Shown: positions 1 to 9,700 of the stretch, one piece after another
How the letters are laid out: every line of letters begins with the position of its first letter
Position numbering within the stretch: position 1 is the stretch's first letter
From: JASGDC01 sp047605865
GTDB taxonomy: Bacteria > Actinomycetota > Actinomycetes > Actinomycetales > Micrococcaceae
NCBI GenBank assembly: GCA_047605865.1
Contig: JASGFC010000019.1
Span: 1-32,978, forward strand
DNA: 32,978 nt
Direction: 5' to 3'
The notes under the pieces: generated by a model
Databases searched by the model: none
What the model saw: the letters and a program-made list of their open reading frames with translations, nothing else
Told to the model about the DNA's origin: nothing
Position numbers and translations under genes: made by a program

Positions 1-23
1 GGTGTTAAGGTTTTGTAATTATT

Positions 24-29
24 TATGAT
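24..29 (+). promoter_or_regulatory. candidate -10 element for rplJ-rplL
   Basis: The hexamer TATGAT matches TATAAT at 5 of 6 positions and lies just before the first hairpin of the L10 leader (from 42), as expected if transcription starts near 36-40. I see no convincing -35 at the right spacing (bases 1-6 read GGTGTT). The operon may also be read through from rplK-rplA off the left edge. Confidence 0.3.
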
Positions 30-41
30 AGTATTACAAGT

Positions 42-204
42 ACCAAAGACCGTTGGTTATTGATGAATGGTTGTTCGCTGGAGAGTGAAAAGCCTTTCAA
101 TTATAAAGTTCTAAAGAACAACCCCCGTAGGTGTGAAGACTCATTCAAGGATTTTGTGCCTTGATGTATGACGTTCTTATGCAGCTGCGTAGGGACGTTT
201 TTTA
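42..204 (+). promoter_or_regulatory. ribosomal protein L10 leader (autoregulatory 5' UTR of rplJ-rplL)
   Basis: This 5' UTR precedes rplJ and has the layout expected of the L10 leader family, in which the L10(L12)4 complex binds its own mRNA and represses rplJL. Visible elements are a hairpin ACCAA/TTGGT (42-46 with 53-57) containing AAAGACCG, a purine-rich GGAGAGTGAAAAG stretch (about 79-91), a GTTC-TAAA-GAAC hairpin (108-119), a CCCCCGTAGGTGTGAAGAC segment (122-140), and a TCAAGG/CCTTGA hairpin (145-150 with 159-164). It ends in a terminator-like hairpin. Family assignment comes from position and recalled sequence resemblance; no covariance model was run. Confidence 0.7.
171..203 (+). terminator. 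intrinsic terminator/attenuator inside the L10 leader
   Basis: A 12-bp stem (171-182 with 187-198; arms ACGTTCTTATGC and GCGTAGGGACGT, three G-T pairs) closes an AGCT tetraloop and is followed by a run of six T ending at 203, 33 bases before the rplJ start. It has the form of a Rho-independent terminator, so the operon is probably controlled by premature termination as well as, or instead of, translational repression. Which upstream segment would act as antiterminator is not obvious. Confidence 0.6.
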
Positions 205-236
205 GTGCAACCAACTCAAACAGAGAAAGGAGCACC

Positions 237-881
237 ATGGCAACACAGGAAAAAATTGCTGCTGTTAAAGCTATTTCTGATGAACTTCAGAATTCTAACG
301 GCGTATTGTTGACTGAATACCGTGGTCTCACTGTTGAACAACTGAAAAACCTTCGTCGTTCAATGGGTGAGAATGCAAAATACTCTGTGGTAAAGAATAA
401 GCTTACTGCAATCGCTGCTAAAGACGCAGGTATGGAAGGTTTTGATGACCTTTCAGGACCAACAGCTATCGCTTTTGTTAAAGGTGATGTTGTAGAGGTT
501 GCAAAAAGCCTTCGTGACTTTGCAAAAGAAAACGATGCACTTGTTATTAAAGGTGGACACTATGAAGGGTCTGTCCTTGATACTGACGGTGTGAAGAAAC
601 TTGCAAGTCTTGAATCTCGTGAAGTTCTTCTTGCTAAACTTGCTGGCGGTATGAAGGCATCTATGTCTCAAGCTGCTGCACTATTCAACGCACCTTTGGT
701 GCAGGCAGTTCGTACTGTTGATGCGCTTCGTGCGAAAGTTGAAACAGAAGGACCAGTTGCTTCAGATGATACTGAAGTAAAGACAGAAGAGACTACTAGC
801 GATTCAGCTCAAACTGATGAAGCAACGCAGTCACAAACTGATGAGACTCCAGCAACTGAAACTGCGGAGACAGAAGAATAA
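237..881 (+). CDS. rplJ: 50S ribosomal protein L10
   Basis: L10 forms the base of the L7/L12 stalk on the large subunit and carries the L12 dimers that recruit translation GTPases. The product is 214 aa from ATG 237, preceded by GAGAAAGGAG at good spacing; an open frame continues upstream to 168 but would run through the attenuator hairpin, so 237 is preferred. The fold begins MATQEKIAAVKAI and has LLTEYRGLTVEQLKNLR and YSVVKNKL typical of the family. After about residue 170 comes a Thr/Glu/Asp/Gln-rich acidic tail to residue 214, beyond the usual length of about 165-180. It is followed by rplL after 69 bases. Confidence 0.97.
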   Translation: MATQEKIAAVKAISDELQNSNGVLLTEYRGLTVEQLKNLRRSMGENAKYSVVKNKLTAIAAKDAGMEGFDDLSGPTAIAFVKGDVVEVAKSLRDFAKENDALVIKGGHYEGSVLDTDGVKKLASLESREVLLAKLAGGMKASMSQAAALFNAPLVQAVRTVDALRAKVETEGPVASDDTEVKTEETTSDSAQTDEATQSQTDETPATETAETEE

Positions 882-913
882 TCTTAACCACATTAAATTT
901 GTAAAAGACTCAA

Positions 914-927
914 GGTTCTAAAGAACC
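914..927 (+). promoter_or_regulatory. small hairpin between rplJ and rplL
   Basis: GGTTC-TAAA-GAACC forms a 5-bp stem with a TAAA loop 24 bases before the rplL start, just ahead of its ribosome binding site. The same core (GTTCTAAAGAAC) occurs in the L10 leader at 108-119. It may influence rplL translation or mRNA processing, which would fit the need for several L12 copies per L10; this is inference. Confidence 0.35.
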
Positions 928-950
928 ACCTAGAAAGAAGGATGCCACAC

Positions 951-1337
951 ATGGCTAAACTAAGTACTGATGAATTGCTAGATGCATTCAAAGATATGAC
1001 TCTTATCGAACTTTCTGATTTCGTTAAGCAGTTTGAAGAAACATTCGACGTTGAAGCAGCTGCTCCTGTAGCTGTTGCTGCTGCTGGTGTTGCTGGTGGC
1101 GGAGACGACGCTGCTGCAGAAGAGAAGACTGAATTTGATGTCGTTCTTGAAGCTGCTGGCGATAAGAAGATTGGCGTTATTAAGGAAGTACGTACATTAA
1201 CTGGTCTTGGCCTTAAAGAAGCTAAAGATCTTGTTGATGGTGCTCCAAAGCCTATCCTTGAAGGCGCTGCTAAAGAAGACGCTGAAAAAGCAAAAGAAGC
1301 TCTTGAAGCTGCTGGTGCTACAGTTACTCTTAAGTAA
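951..1337 (+). CDS. rplL: 50S ribosomal protein L7/L12
   Basis: L12 is the multi-copy stalk protein that binds L10 and stimulates GTP hydrolysis by EF-G and EF-Tu. The 128-aa product has the N-terminal dimerisation and L10-binding helix pair (MAKLSTDELLDAFKDMTLIE), an Ala/Gly-rich hinge at about residues 36-56, and the C-terminal domain containing KKIGVIKEVRTLTGLGLKEA. Start chosen at ATG 951, with AGAAAGAAGG ending 9 bases upstream; the in-frame ATG at 942 directly abuts the GG of that site and is too close. Cotranscribed with rplJ and followed by a terminator. Confidence 0.97.
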   Translation: MAKLSTDELLDAFKDMTLIELSDFVKQFEETFDVEAAAPVAVAAAGVAGGGDDAAAEEKTEFDVVLEAAGDKKIGVIKEVRTLTGLGLKEAKDLVDGAPKPILEGAAKEDAEKAKEALEAAGATVTLK

Positions 1338-1353
1338 CCATCTTCATATATTT

Positions 1354-1394
1354 AAAAACTATGAGGTCTCTTGTATGAGGCCTCATAGTTTTTT
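1354..1394. terminator. bidirectional terminator between rplL and the CAP gene
   Basis: ACTATGAGG and CCTCATAGT form a 9-bp stem (1358-1366 with 1381-1389). The stem has A-run flanks on the left and a T-run (1389-1394) on the right, so it works in both orientations. It serves rplL on the plus strand and the converging CAP gene, whose stop codon is only 4 bases away, on the minus strand. Confidence 0.85.
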
Positions 1395-1397
1395 CAA

Positions 1398-2993
1398 TTA
1401 GCGATATGTTGGCGCAGGTGATCCCATTGCTTGCCACTCGCTGTAAGTGAGTTTATGGGTTTGAGACCTCAGCGTTGCATAGATATCAGGGCTTCCTTTA
1501 TAGGCCCACACTTGAGTTCCTTGAATCCAGCCAGCAATTCGGTACGGCTTATAGCCAGTTTCTTTCCTCATACTAGGTGTGAGATAGTTCCAAATCCAAT
1601 CTCCAACAGGTGGGAAAGAAACTGAGAAGAGATCGTTAGACCATGAGTATTTCACTACATCTAATTCATTTCTTAGTGACGCTTTAGGAGAACCGGCAGC
1701 AGTCCATTCAGAGTAGCTAACGTGGCGGTAGCTTCCATTTAAACCAAAGTAAATATTGCTGGAGAATGGGTAACTGAATACTGAAGTTCCAGGAATCCAG
1801 GCAACGTTTTTAGGTGTTGGATATCCATAGTTTTGCCACTGCGCATAGCTAAGCTTAGTGTAAACTCCATTTTGGACGGAGTAAATATCTGGACTCCATG
1901 AGTACTTAGCAAAAGTCATCCCAGAAGGAATTGGTGAAGCAGCGTCTTTAACAGTAACAGTAACCTGTCTACTACTTGTGATTCCACTATCGTTCATAAC
2001 GTCTAGACGGAATGTTGTTGTTCCTTTTGGTAGATTAGGAACAGATAGCGTATTGCTATAACCGCCAATAACAGGGAACCATTCGTATGCGCCCACGTAA
2101 GTGTTGTTGTACCATTGCATCCATTGGACTCGGGTTGCGTTACTGTAGGTACCTTTCAAGGTGGCAGTTTGTCCAGAGGTTATCGTGACATCTTGTGGTT
2201 GCCCGGTAATGGTTGGAGGATTTCCTGAAGCTGTTTTGTAGCCAACAAAATCCATGGTTGCCCAGTAGAAATCACCACTGTAACCAGAGTAACTTCCAAC
2301 TACTGAGCCAATGCCAACGGTATTGACTTGATTTGAAAGTAGAGCACGATTATGTGCATCTGAGTTCATCCAGAATTTCAACATCAGCGCTGCGGTATCA
2401 GCGGCACTTCCCGTATCTTGAGCTACAGCAACTGTTTCTACGCCTGCATAAGCACCATTGGTATCAATTTCACTGAACCAGTCAGGATCATGGTAGGTCT
2501 TACCTGCATCACTCATGGTTTGAGACCAATTTTTAGCACGGGTTGAGTTATTAATGTGAAGCGTTACGGCAGGAAGACCATATTGTGCACGATAGTTATT
2601 AACTTGACGTAGTAATTCAGTGTCAACCTCGTTCTGAGCTAAGACTGTTCTTTGATTAAGGGCACTCGATGAAGCAACAGAGTTATTCCCTTTTTCATTG
2701 ATAGTTATTTCTTGAGCAGGACCAATTTCACCAACACCTTCTCCAGGTTTTGCTGTAGGAAGAGCTGCCGTAGTTTGTCCCGAAAGTGTAGTAGGTGTTG
2801 AGCTTTCGCTAGGAGTAGCTGTTGCTGTTGAAGTCTCCGTGACTGCTTCAGTAGTGTTTTGTGAGGGTACAGCTGTAGTGCTTGCAGTTTCTTGAGTCTG
2901 TACTTCGGCTGCTGCTGTTGTGAATGTAGTCAGCGGTAGTAAAGCTGCTGTGATGAAAGAAGCAACAGTAACTTTGATATTTTTATGTGGCAT
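1398..2993 (-). CDS. secreted CAP/SCP-domain protein with Ig-like domain and C-terminal aromatic repeats
   Basis: 531 aa; the function is not recognised beyond its domains. It starts at the minus-strand ATG at 2993, with GAGGG a few bases upstream. Residues 1-29 are a Sec signal peptide ending TTAAA. A Thr/Ser/Ala/Pro/Glu-rich linker follows (about 30-120), then a CAP (SCP/PR-1) domain (about 126-253) with LLRQVNNYRAQYGLPAV, HDPDWF around H168, and MNSDAHNRALL with H214. An Ig-like domain covers about 259-349. Four degenerate repeats fill 362-527, pattern Y-x-W-S-x-D-I-Y ... K-L-S-Y-x-x-W-x-x-x-G-x-P. There is no LPXTG motif or membrane anchor, so the repeats may hold it to the cell wall. It stands alone on the opposite strand and converges with rplL. 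Secretion and domain calls are firm; ligand and role are unknown. Confidence 0.85.
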   Translation of the reverse strand: MPHKNIKVTVASFITAALLPLTTFTTAAAEVQTQETASTTAVPSQNTTEAVTETSTATATPSESSTPTTLSGQTTAALPTAKPGEGVGEIGPAQEITINEKGNNSVASSSALNQRTVLAQNEVDTELLRQVNNYRAQYGLPAVTLHINNSTRAKNWSQTMSDAGKTYHDPDWFSEIDTNGAYAGVETVAVAQDTGSAADTAALMLKFWMNSDAHNRALLSNQVNTVGIGSVVGSYSGYSGDFYWATMDFVGYKTASGNPPTITGQPQDVTITSGQTATLKGTYSNATRVQWMQWYNNTYVGAYEWFPVIGGYSNTLSVPNLPKGTTTFRLDVMNDSGITSSRQVTVTVKDAASPIPSGMTFAKYSWSPDIYSVQNGVYTKLSYAQWQNYGYPTPKNVAWIPGTSVFSYPFSSNIYFGLNGSYRHVSYSEWTAAGSPKASLRNELDVVKYSWSNDLFSVSFPPVGDWIWNYLTPSMRKETGYKPYRIAGWIQGTQVWAYKGSPDIYATLRSQTHKLTYSEWQAMGSPAPTYR

Positions 2994-3083
2994 GTTATCC
3001 CTCGTAGCTATAAAGATAAAACTCTGTTTGTTGGAGATTTTACTTTATAAAATTCCGTACGCTGGATCGATAGAAAATCGGTC

Positions 3084-3112
3084 TGGACATTGTAATAGTT
3101 TTGTAATAGAAT
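3084..3112 (+). promoter_or_regulatory. sigma-70-type promoter for rpoBC
   Basis: TGGACA (3084-3089) and TAGAAT (3107-3112) are separated by exactly 17 bases, each matching consensus at 5 of 6 positions. Start would fall near 3119, leaving an untranslated leader of about 84 bases before rpoB. This gives rpoBC its own promoter, as needed after the convergent CAP gene and terminator. The direct repeat TTGTAATAG (3090-3098 and 3101-3109), spaced 11 bases, lies inside it. Confidence 0.65.
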
Positions 3113-3202
3113 TGTTCTAACTGCCTTCTGGCGTCTTCATATAGTGGGAGACCCGTCAAGCAGATCTTTTGTCCCTATTTTATTATGATGGAAGGATTGT
3201 TT

Positions 3203-6200
3203 GTGGTCTCTACAAACACCGATACCCCTGACGTAAGTAACAATAAAGCTCAACGTTTATCATTTGCAAAAACTACTGAACCACTTGACGTACCTAATCT
3301 ACTTGGTATCCAATCAGCAAGTTTTAATCGTCTCATTGGAAATGAACGTTGGAAAGAAGAAATTGCTACTGCAAAAAAGGAAAAGCGCACTGATGTGCCA
3401 ACTACAAGTGGCCTAGAAGATATTTTCACAGAAATTTCTCCTATTGACGATTACAACGGTACTATGTCTTTGTCATTCTCTAACCCAACATTTACTGAAC
3501 CAAAGTACAGTGTTGAAGAATGTAAAATGAATGACTCCACATATTCAGCACCGCTTTACGTCACTGCTGAATTCACAAATAACGAAACAGGCGAAATTAA
3601 AAGCCAGACAGTCTTCATGGGAGATTTCCCTCTTATGACAGACAAAGGCGCTTTCGTTATTAACGGTACTGAGCGTGTAGTTGTATCTCAACTAGTACGT
3701 TCTCCAGGTGCCTACTTTGAAAAGCTTGCAGACAAAACTTCAGACAAAGATATTTACACTGCAAAAATCATCCCTTCTCGTGGTGCTTGGCTTGAATTTG
3801 AAGTTGATAAGCGTGACATGATTGGCGTTCGTCTTGATCGTAAACGTAAACAGCCTGTAACAGTATTACTGAAAGCTCTTGGTTGGTCAGAATCTAAGAT
3901 TAAAAAAGAACTTGGTAAGTTTGCCTCAATTCAGACAACTCTTGAAAAAGACAGCACAAAAGACCAAGAAGAAGCACTTCTTGAAATTTATCGTAAGCTA
4001 CGTCCAGGTGAACCACCTGCAAAAGATGCAGCACAAGCACTTCTTGACGGACTATACTTCAACCCTAAGCGTTACGACCTAGCAAAAGTAGGGCGTTACA
4101 AACTAAATCAGAAGCTTGGTCTTGATACAGATATTGATGTTAGTGTACTGACTGAACAAGATATCGTGGCAATGATTAAATACATTGCAACCCTTCATGA
4201 AGGTGAAAAAACCATTGATGGTGTTAGAAACGGTAAAAAGGCTGAAATTCCTGTAAACGTTGACGATATTGATAACTTTGCAAATCGCCGTATTCGCACT
4301 GTTGGAGAATTAATTGAAAACCAGATTCGTACTGGTTTGTCTCGTATGGAACGTGTTGTACGTGAACGTATGACTACTCAAGATACAGATTCTATTACCC
4401 CTCAGTCATTGATTAATATCCGCCCTGTTGTGGCTGCACTGCGTGAGTTCTTTGCTTCATCACAGCTGTCACAGTTTATGGATCAAAACAACCCACTTGC
4501 TGGTTTGACCCACAAGCGCCGTCTTTCAGCGCTTGGTCCAGGTGGTCTTTCTCGTGATCGTGCTGGATATGAAGTACGTGACGTACACCCTTCTCACTAC
4601 GGACGTATGTGTCCTATTGAGACTCCCGAAGGTCCAAACATTGGTCTTATTGGTGCTCTGGCAGCATTTGGTCGAGTTAACGCTTTTGGTTTCATTGAAA
4701 CCCCATACCGTAAATGCGTTAAAGGTAAAGCTACCGACGATATCGTGTACCTTTCTGCAGCTGAAGAGTCTGAGTATGCTATTGCACAAGCAAAAGCACC
4801 ACTTGATAAAAACAACAAGTTTATTGAAGAATACGTACTTGTCCGTGAAAAAGGTGGCGGCGGTGAACCTGTCTTAATTCCTGCAGAAGATGTAGAGTTT
4901 ATGGACGTTTCTCCACGCCAGATGGTATCTGTAGCAACAGCATTAATTCCATTCCTTGAGCACGATGATGCACACCGTGCCTTGATGGGTGCTAACATGC
5001 AACGTCAAGCAGTACCACTTCTAGAATCAGAATCACCTATCGTAGGTACTGGTATGGAGAAGTATGCAGCTCGCGATGCAGGAGATGTTGTTCTTGCTAC
5101 TAAGGCTGGTGTTACGAAAGAAGTATCTGCTGACCTTGTTGTTGTTTCCAATGATGATGGTACAGAAACGAATTACCGTATTGCTAAGTTCCACCGTTCT
5201 AACCAAGGTACAGCGTATAACCAGAAGGTTCTTGTTGATGAAGGTCAACGCGTAGAACTAGGTGATGTTATTGCCGATGGTCCTGCTACTGAAAAGGGTG
5301 AACTAGCACTTGGAAAGAACCTCCTTGTGGCATTCATGTCATGGGAAGGCTACAACTTCGAGGACGCAATCATCCTATCTCAGCGTCTAGTATCTGATGA
5401 CGTACTAACTTCTATTCACATTGAAGAGCATGAAATTGATGCTCGTGATACCAAACTAGGTGCTGAAGAAATCACGCGTGATATCCCTAACGTCTCTGAA
5501 GAAGGTCTAAGTCACCTTGATGAGCGCGGTATTATTCGTATTGGTGCTGAAGTTGATGCAGGCGATATCCTCGTTGGTAAAGTAACTCCAAAGGGTGAAA
5601 CTGATCTTACTCCTGAGGAGAGGTTATTGCGTGCTATCTTCGGTGATAATTCCAAAGAAGTTCGTGATACTTCATTGAAGGTACCTCACGGTGAATCCGG
5701 TACAGTTATTGATGTTCGCGTCTTTGATCGTGAAGACGATGATGAACTAGCACCAGGTGTTAATCAAGTTGTGCGTGTATACGTTGCACAAAAACGTAAG
5801 ATTACAGATGGTGATAAGCTTGCTGGTCGTCACGGAAACAAGGGTGTTATTTCTAAGATTCTCCCTGTTGAAGACATGCCATTCCTAGAAGATGGTACTC
5901 CTGTTGATATCGTCTTGAACCCTCTAGGTGTTCCAGGACGTATGAACCTTGGTCAAGTGCTTGAAACTCACCTTGGTTGGGCTGGAAAGCAAGGTTGGAA
6001 AGTTGAAGGAAACCCAGAATGGGCTAAAGATTCAACAATTCCAATGGAATCAGGGCCAACAAAACTGGCTACTCCAGTCTTTGATGGTGCTCAAGAAGAT
6101 GAAATTACAGGTCTTTTGAACTCTGCTAATCCTACTCGCGACGGAGACCGCCTTGTCAATGAAACTGGTAAAGCAGTCTTGTTTGATGGACGTTCCGGTG

Positions 6201-6679
6201 AACCATTCCCTGATCCAATTTCAGTTGGTTACATGTATATCTTGAAACTACACCACTTAGTAGATGAAAAGATTCACGCTCGTTCAACTGGACCTTACTC
6301 TATGATTACTCAGCAACCATTGGGTGGTAAAGCACAGTTCGGTGGACAGCGTTTCGGTGAGATGGAAGTATGGGCCCTTGAAGCTTATGGTGCAGCCTAC
6401 ACGCTTCAGGAACTTTTGACCATTAAATCAGACGATATTAACGGTCGTGTCAAAGTGTACGAGGCTATCGTCAAAGGCGATAACATCCCAGAACCAGGCG
6501 TACCAGAATCGTTCAAAGTATTGATTAAAGAAATGCAGTCACTGTGTTTGAATGTTGAAGTTCTTTCTGCAGACGGAAGCGTCATTGAGATGAAAGACGA
6601 CGAAGAAGCAATGCGTGCTGGTGAACAGCTCGGTATTGACTTATCACATATCGAACCAAACAGCATAGAAGAAGTTTAG
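3203..6679 (+). CDS. rpoB: DNA-directed RNA polymerase subunit beta
   Basis: Beta subunit of core RNA polymerase, forming one side of the active-site cleft. Start taken as GTG 3203 (1158 aa) because GGAAGGA (3190-3196) lies 6 bases upstream. The ATGs at 3185 and 3188 are in frame, but their only purine-rich site lies downstream of them. The rifampicin pocket is near residues 421-447 with SSQLSQFMDQNNPLAGLTHK, and D427, H437 and S442 are the wild-type residues (E. coli D516, H526, S531). GDKLAGRHGNKG and the C-terminal GGKAQFGGQRFGEMEVWALE are present. Followed by rpoC after 24 bases. Confidence 0.98.
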   Translation: MVSTNTDTPDVSNNKAQRLSFAKTTEPLDVPNLLGIQSASFNRLIGNERWKEEIATAKKEKRTDVPTTSGLEDIFTEISPIDDYNGTMSLSFSNPTFTEPKYSVEECKMNDSTYSAPLYVTAEFTNNETGEIKSQTVFMGDFPLMTDKGAFVINGTERVVVSQLVRSPGAYFEKLADKTSDKDIYTAKIIPSRGAWLEFEVDKRDMIGVRLDRKRKQPVTVLLKALGWSESKIKKELGKFASIQTTLEKDSTKDQEEALLEIYRKLRPGEPPAKDAAQALLDGLYFNPKRYDLAKVGRYKLNQKLGLDTDIDVSVLTEQDIVAMIKYIATLHEGEKTIDGVRNGKKAEIPVNVDDIDNFANRRIRTVGELIENQIRTGLSRMERVVRERMTTQDTDSITPQSLINIRPVVAALREFFASSQLSQFMDQNNPLAGLTHKRRLSALGPGGLSRDRAGYEVRDVHPSHYGRMCPIETPEGPNIGLIGALAAFGRVNAFGFIETPYRKCVKGKATDDIVYLSAAEESEYAIAQAKAPLDKNNKFIEEYVLVREKGGGGEPVLIPAEDVEFMDVSPRQMVSVATALIPFLEHDDAHRALMGANMQRQAVPLLESESPIVGTGMEKYAARDAGDVVLATKAGVTKEVSADLVVVSNDDGTETNYRIAKFHRSNQGTAYNQKVLVDEGQRVELGDVIADGPATEKGELALGKNLLVAFMSWEGYNFEDAIILSQRLVSDDVLTSIHIEEHEIDARDTKLGAEEITRDIPNVSEEGLSHLDERGIIRIGAEVDAGDILVGKVTPKGETDLTPEERLLRAIFGDNSKEVRDTSLKVPHGESGTVIDVRVFDREDDDELAPGVNQVVRVYVAQKRKITDGDKLAGRHGNKGVISKILPVEDMPFLEDGTPVDIVLNPLGVPGRMNLGQVLETHLGWAGKQGWKVEGNPEWAKDSTIPMESGPTKLATPVFDGAQEDEITGLLNSANPTRDGDRLVNETGKAVLFDGRSGEPFPDPISVGYMYILKLHHLVDEKIHARSTGPYSMITQQPLGGKAQFGGQRFGEMEVWALEAYGAAYTLQELLTIKSDDINGRVKVYEAIVKGDNIPEPGVPESFKVLIKEMQSLCLNVEVLSADGSVIEMKDDEEAMRAGEQLGIDLSHIEPNSIEEV

Positions 6680-6703
6680 GCTTCAAGAATTAGAAAGGAA
6701 TCC

Positions 6704-9700
6704 ATGAACAACGAAACAGTATTCGATGTAATGCGAATTGGCTTGGCAACAACCGAGCAGATTCGTCAGTGGTCTCATGGCGAAGTCAAGAAGCCTGAAA
6801 CTATTAACTACCGTACTTTGAAGCCAGAAAAAGATGGCCTTTTCTGTGAAAAGATTTTCGGCCCTTCAAAAGACTGGGAATGCAGCTGTGGAAAATACAA
6901 GCGTGTCCGTTATAAGGGTATTACCTGCGAGCGTTGTGGTGTAGAAGTTACACGTTCTAAAGTACGCCGTGATCGTATGGGACATCTTGAGCTTGCAGCT
7001 CCAGTAACACATATTTGGTACTTCAAAGGTGTACCTTCTCGTCTTGGCTACCTGCTAGATCTTGCTCCTAAAGATCTTGAGAAAGTCATTTACTTCGCAG
7101 CTTACATGATTACCAGCATAGACGAAGAAGCTCGTCATGCTGAGCTTCCAAACCTTTCTGCAGAAATTTCAGTAGAACGCGAAGAGCTTGAAAAGCGCAT
7201 GGAAGCTGATCTTGCTGCACGCCAAAAAGATCTTGAAGATGATCTAGCTGAAGCAGAAAAAGCTAATAAAAAAGCTACTGAAATCAAAAAGATTAAAGAC
7301 GCTGCTCAACGAGATCTTGCTGCAATCCGTAAACGTGGAGAAGCAGATATTGATCAACTAGATGCAGTGTGGGAGAAATTCCAGACTCTTAAAGTTAATG
7401 ATCTCATTGGTGATGAAAGACTCTTCCGTGATCTTAAAGAACGTTTTGGTTTGTACTTCACAGGCGCTATGGGTGCTGAAGCAATTGAAGAACGTTTGAA
7501 AAACTTTGATCTTGAAGCTGAAGCAGAAGACCTTCGTGAACAAATTAAGAATGGAAAAGGTCAACGTAAAACTCGTGCGTTAAAGCGCTTAAAAGTTATT
7601 ACTGCGTTCTTGTCTAATGACAACAAGCCAGAATCTATGGTTCTGAATATAGTTCCAGTGATTCCACCGGAACTACGTCCAATGGTTCAACTTGATGGTG
7701 GACGCTTTGCAACAAGCGACCTTAACGATCTATACCGTCGTGTTATTAACCGTAATAACCGTTTAAAGCGTTTGATGGACCTTGGTGCTCCTGAAATTAT
7801 CGTGAACAATGAGAAGCGTATGCTTCAAGAGGCCGTTGATAACCTCTTTGATAATGGTCGCCGTGGCCGTCCAGTAACTGGTCCAGGCAACCGTGCGTTG
7901 AAATCTCTTTCAGATATGCTCAAAGGTAAGCAAGGGCGTTTCCGTCAGAACCTTCTTGGAAAGCGTGTAGACTACTCTGGACGTTCTGTTATTGTGGTTG
8001 GTCCTCAGTTGAAACTTCATCAATGTGGTCTACCTAAACAAATGGCACTTGAACTTTTCAAGCCTTTTGTGATGAAACGCCTTGTTGATCTCAATCATGC
8101 TCAAAACATCAAGTCTGCAAAGCGTATGGTAGAACGTTATCGTCCTGCTGTATGGGATGTTCTTGAAGAAATTATTACAGAGCATCCAGTGCTTTTGAAC
8201 CGTGCGCCTACTTTGCACCGTCTAGGTATTCAGGCGTTTGAGCCACAATTGGTTGAAGGTAAAGCTATCCAGCTGCACCCACTTGTGTGTTCTGCGTTTA
8301 ACGCAGACTTCGATGGTGACCAGATGGCTGTTCACTTGCCACTATCACCTGAAGCACAGGCAGAAGCTCGTCTTTTGATGCTATCTTCAAACAATATTTT
8401 GAAGCCTTCTGATGGGCGTCCAGCTGCTGTTCCTTCACAGGATATGATTATCGGAGTTTTCCACTTAACCACAAAGCGCCCTGGCGCTGAAGGTGAAGGA
8501 GCATTCTTCGGTTCAGTAGCAGAAGCAATTATGGCCTATGATGCTGGTAAGTTGCATATGAATGCTAAGTGTCATATTAAGATTGATAACTTTGTTCCTT
8601 ATGATGGCTGGGATGCTCCCAAAGATTATGAAGAAGGTCAGCCAGTAGTGCTAGAGACTTCATTAGGACAGGTCATGTTCAACGATGCTCTTCCTGAAGA
8701 TTATCCTTGGGTAGAAGATGTTGCTGATAAAGGTACATTATCTCGTATCGTGAATGATCTAGCTGAACGATACCCAAAGATTGTTGTTGCTCATACTCTT
8801 GACAATATGAAAGATGCAGGTTTCTTCTGGGCAAGCCGTTCAGGGGTTACCATTGCAATTTCTGATGTTGAAGCTCCTGAGGAAAAGAACGACATCCTTG
8901 AAGGCTACGAAGAAAAAGCACGTAAAGTTCAAAGTCAATACGATAAAGGTCTCATCTCTGATGAGGAACGTCGTCAAGAGCTTGTAGAGATTTGGTCTGA
9001 AGCTACAGATCAAGTAGCAGATGCCATGAAAGATAATCTAGAAGATTTAAATGCTATCAATCGCATGGTAACTTCTGGTGCTCGCGGTAACTGGATGCAG
9101 GTTCGCCAGATTGCTGGTATGCGTGGTCTTGTTGCCAATCCGAAGGGTGAAATTATTCCTCGTCCTATTAAATCTTCTTACCGTGAAGGTTTGTCTGTGC
9201 TTGAGTACTTCATTGCTACTCACGGTGCTCGTAAAGGCCTTGCCGATACAGCACTACGTACTGCAAACTCTGGTTATTTGACTCGTCGCCTCGTGGACGT
9301 TTCTCAAGATGTTATCGTGCGTGAAGAAGATTGTGGAACTTCTGCTGGATTAGTTCTTCCAATTGCTCTTAAAGGCGAAGATGGAAAACTTATTAAGCAT
9401 GAAGACGTTGAAAATACAGTATATTCACGTACTTTGGCTGAAGATGTCAAGAAGGGCAGTAAGGTTCTTGCTCATGCTGGAGATGAAGTAGGCGATGTAC
9501 TCATCGATAAACTCTTCAAAGCTGGGGTTACTGATGTCAAGATTCGTTCAGTTCTAACGTGTGAATCTCCTATTGGTACGTGTGCACGATGCTACGGTCC
9601 TTCTCTTGCTTCAGGTAAGTTAGTAGATATTGGTGAAGCAGTAGGTATTATTGCTGCACAGTCTATTGGTGAGCCTGGAACGCAGTTGACAATGCGTACG

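Noticed and set aside
168..236. Upstream extension of rplJ from ATG 168
   Set aside because: It runs through the attenuator hairpin, lacks a ribosome binding site and adds a Cys/Phe-rich stretch foreign to L10; ATG 237 has a strong site.
4457..4540. Rifampicin-resistance change in rpoB (Ala at the position of E. coli S522)
   Set aside because: Alanine occurs naturally here in rifampicin-sensitive bacteria such as Bacillus subtilis; the main resistance positions are wild type.
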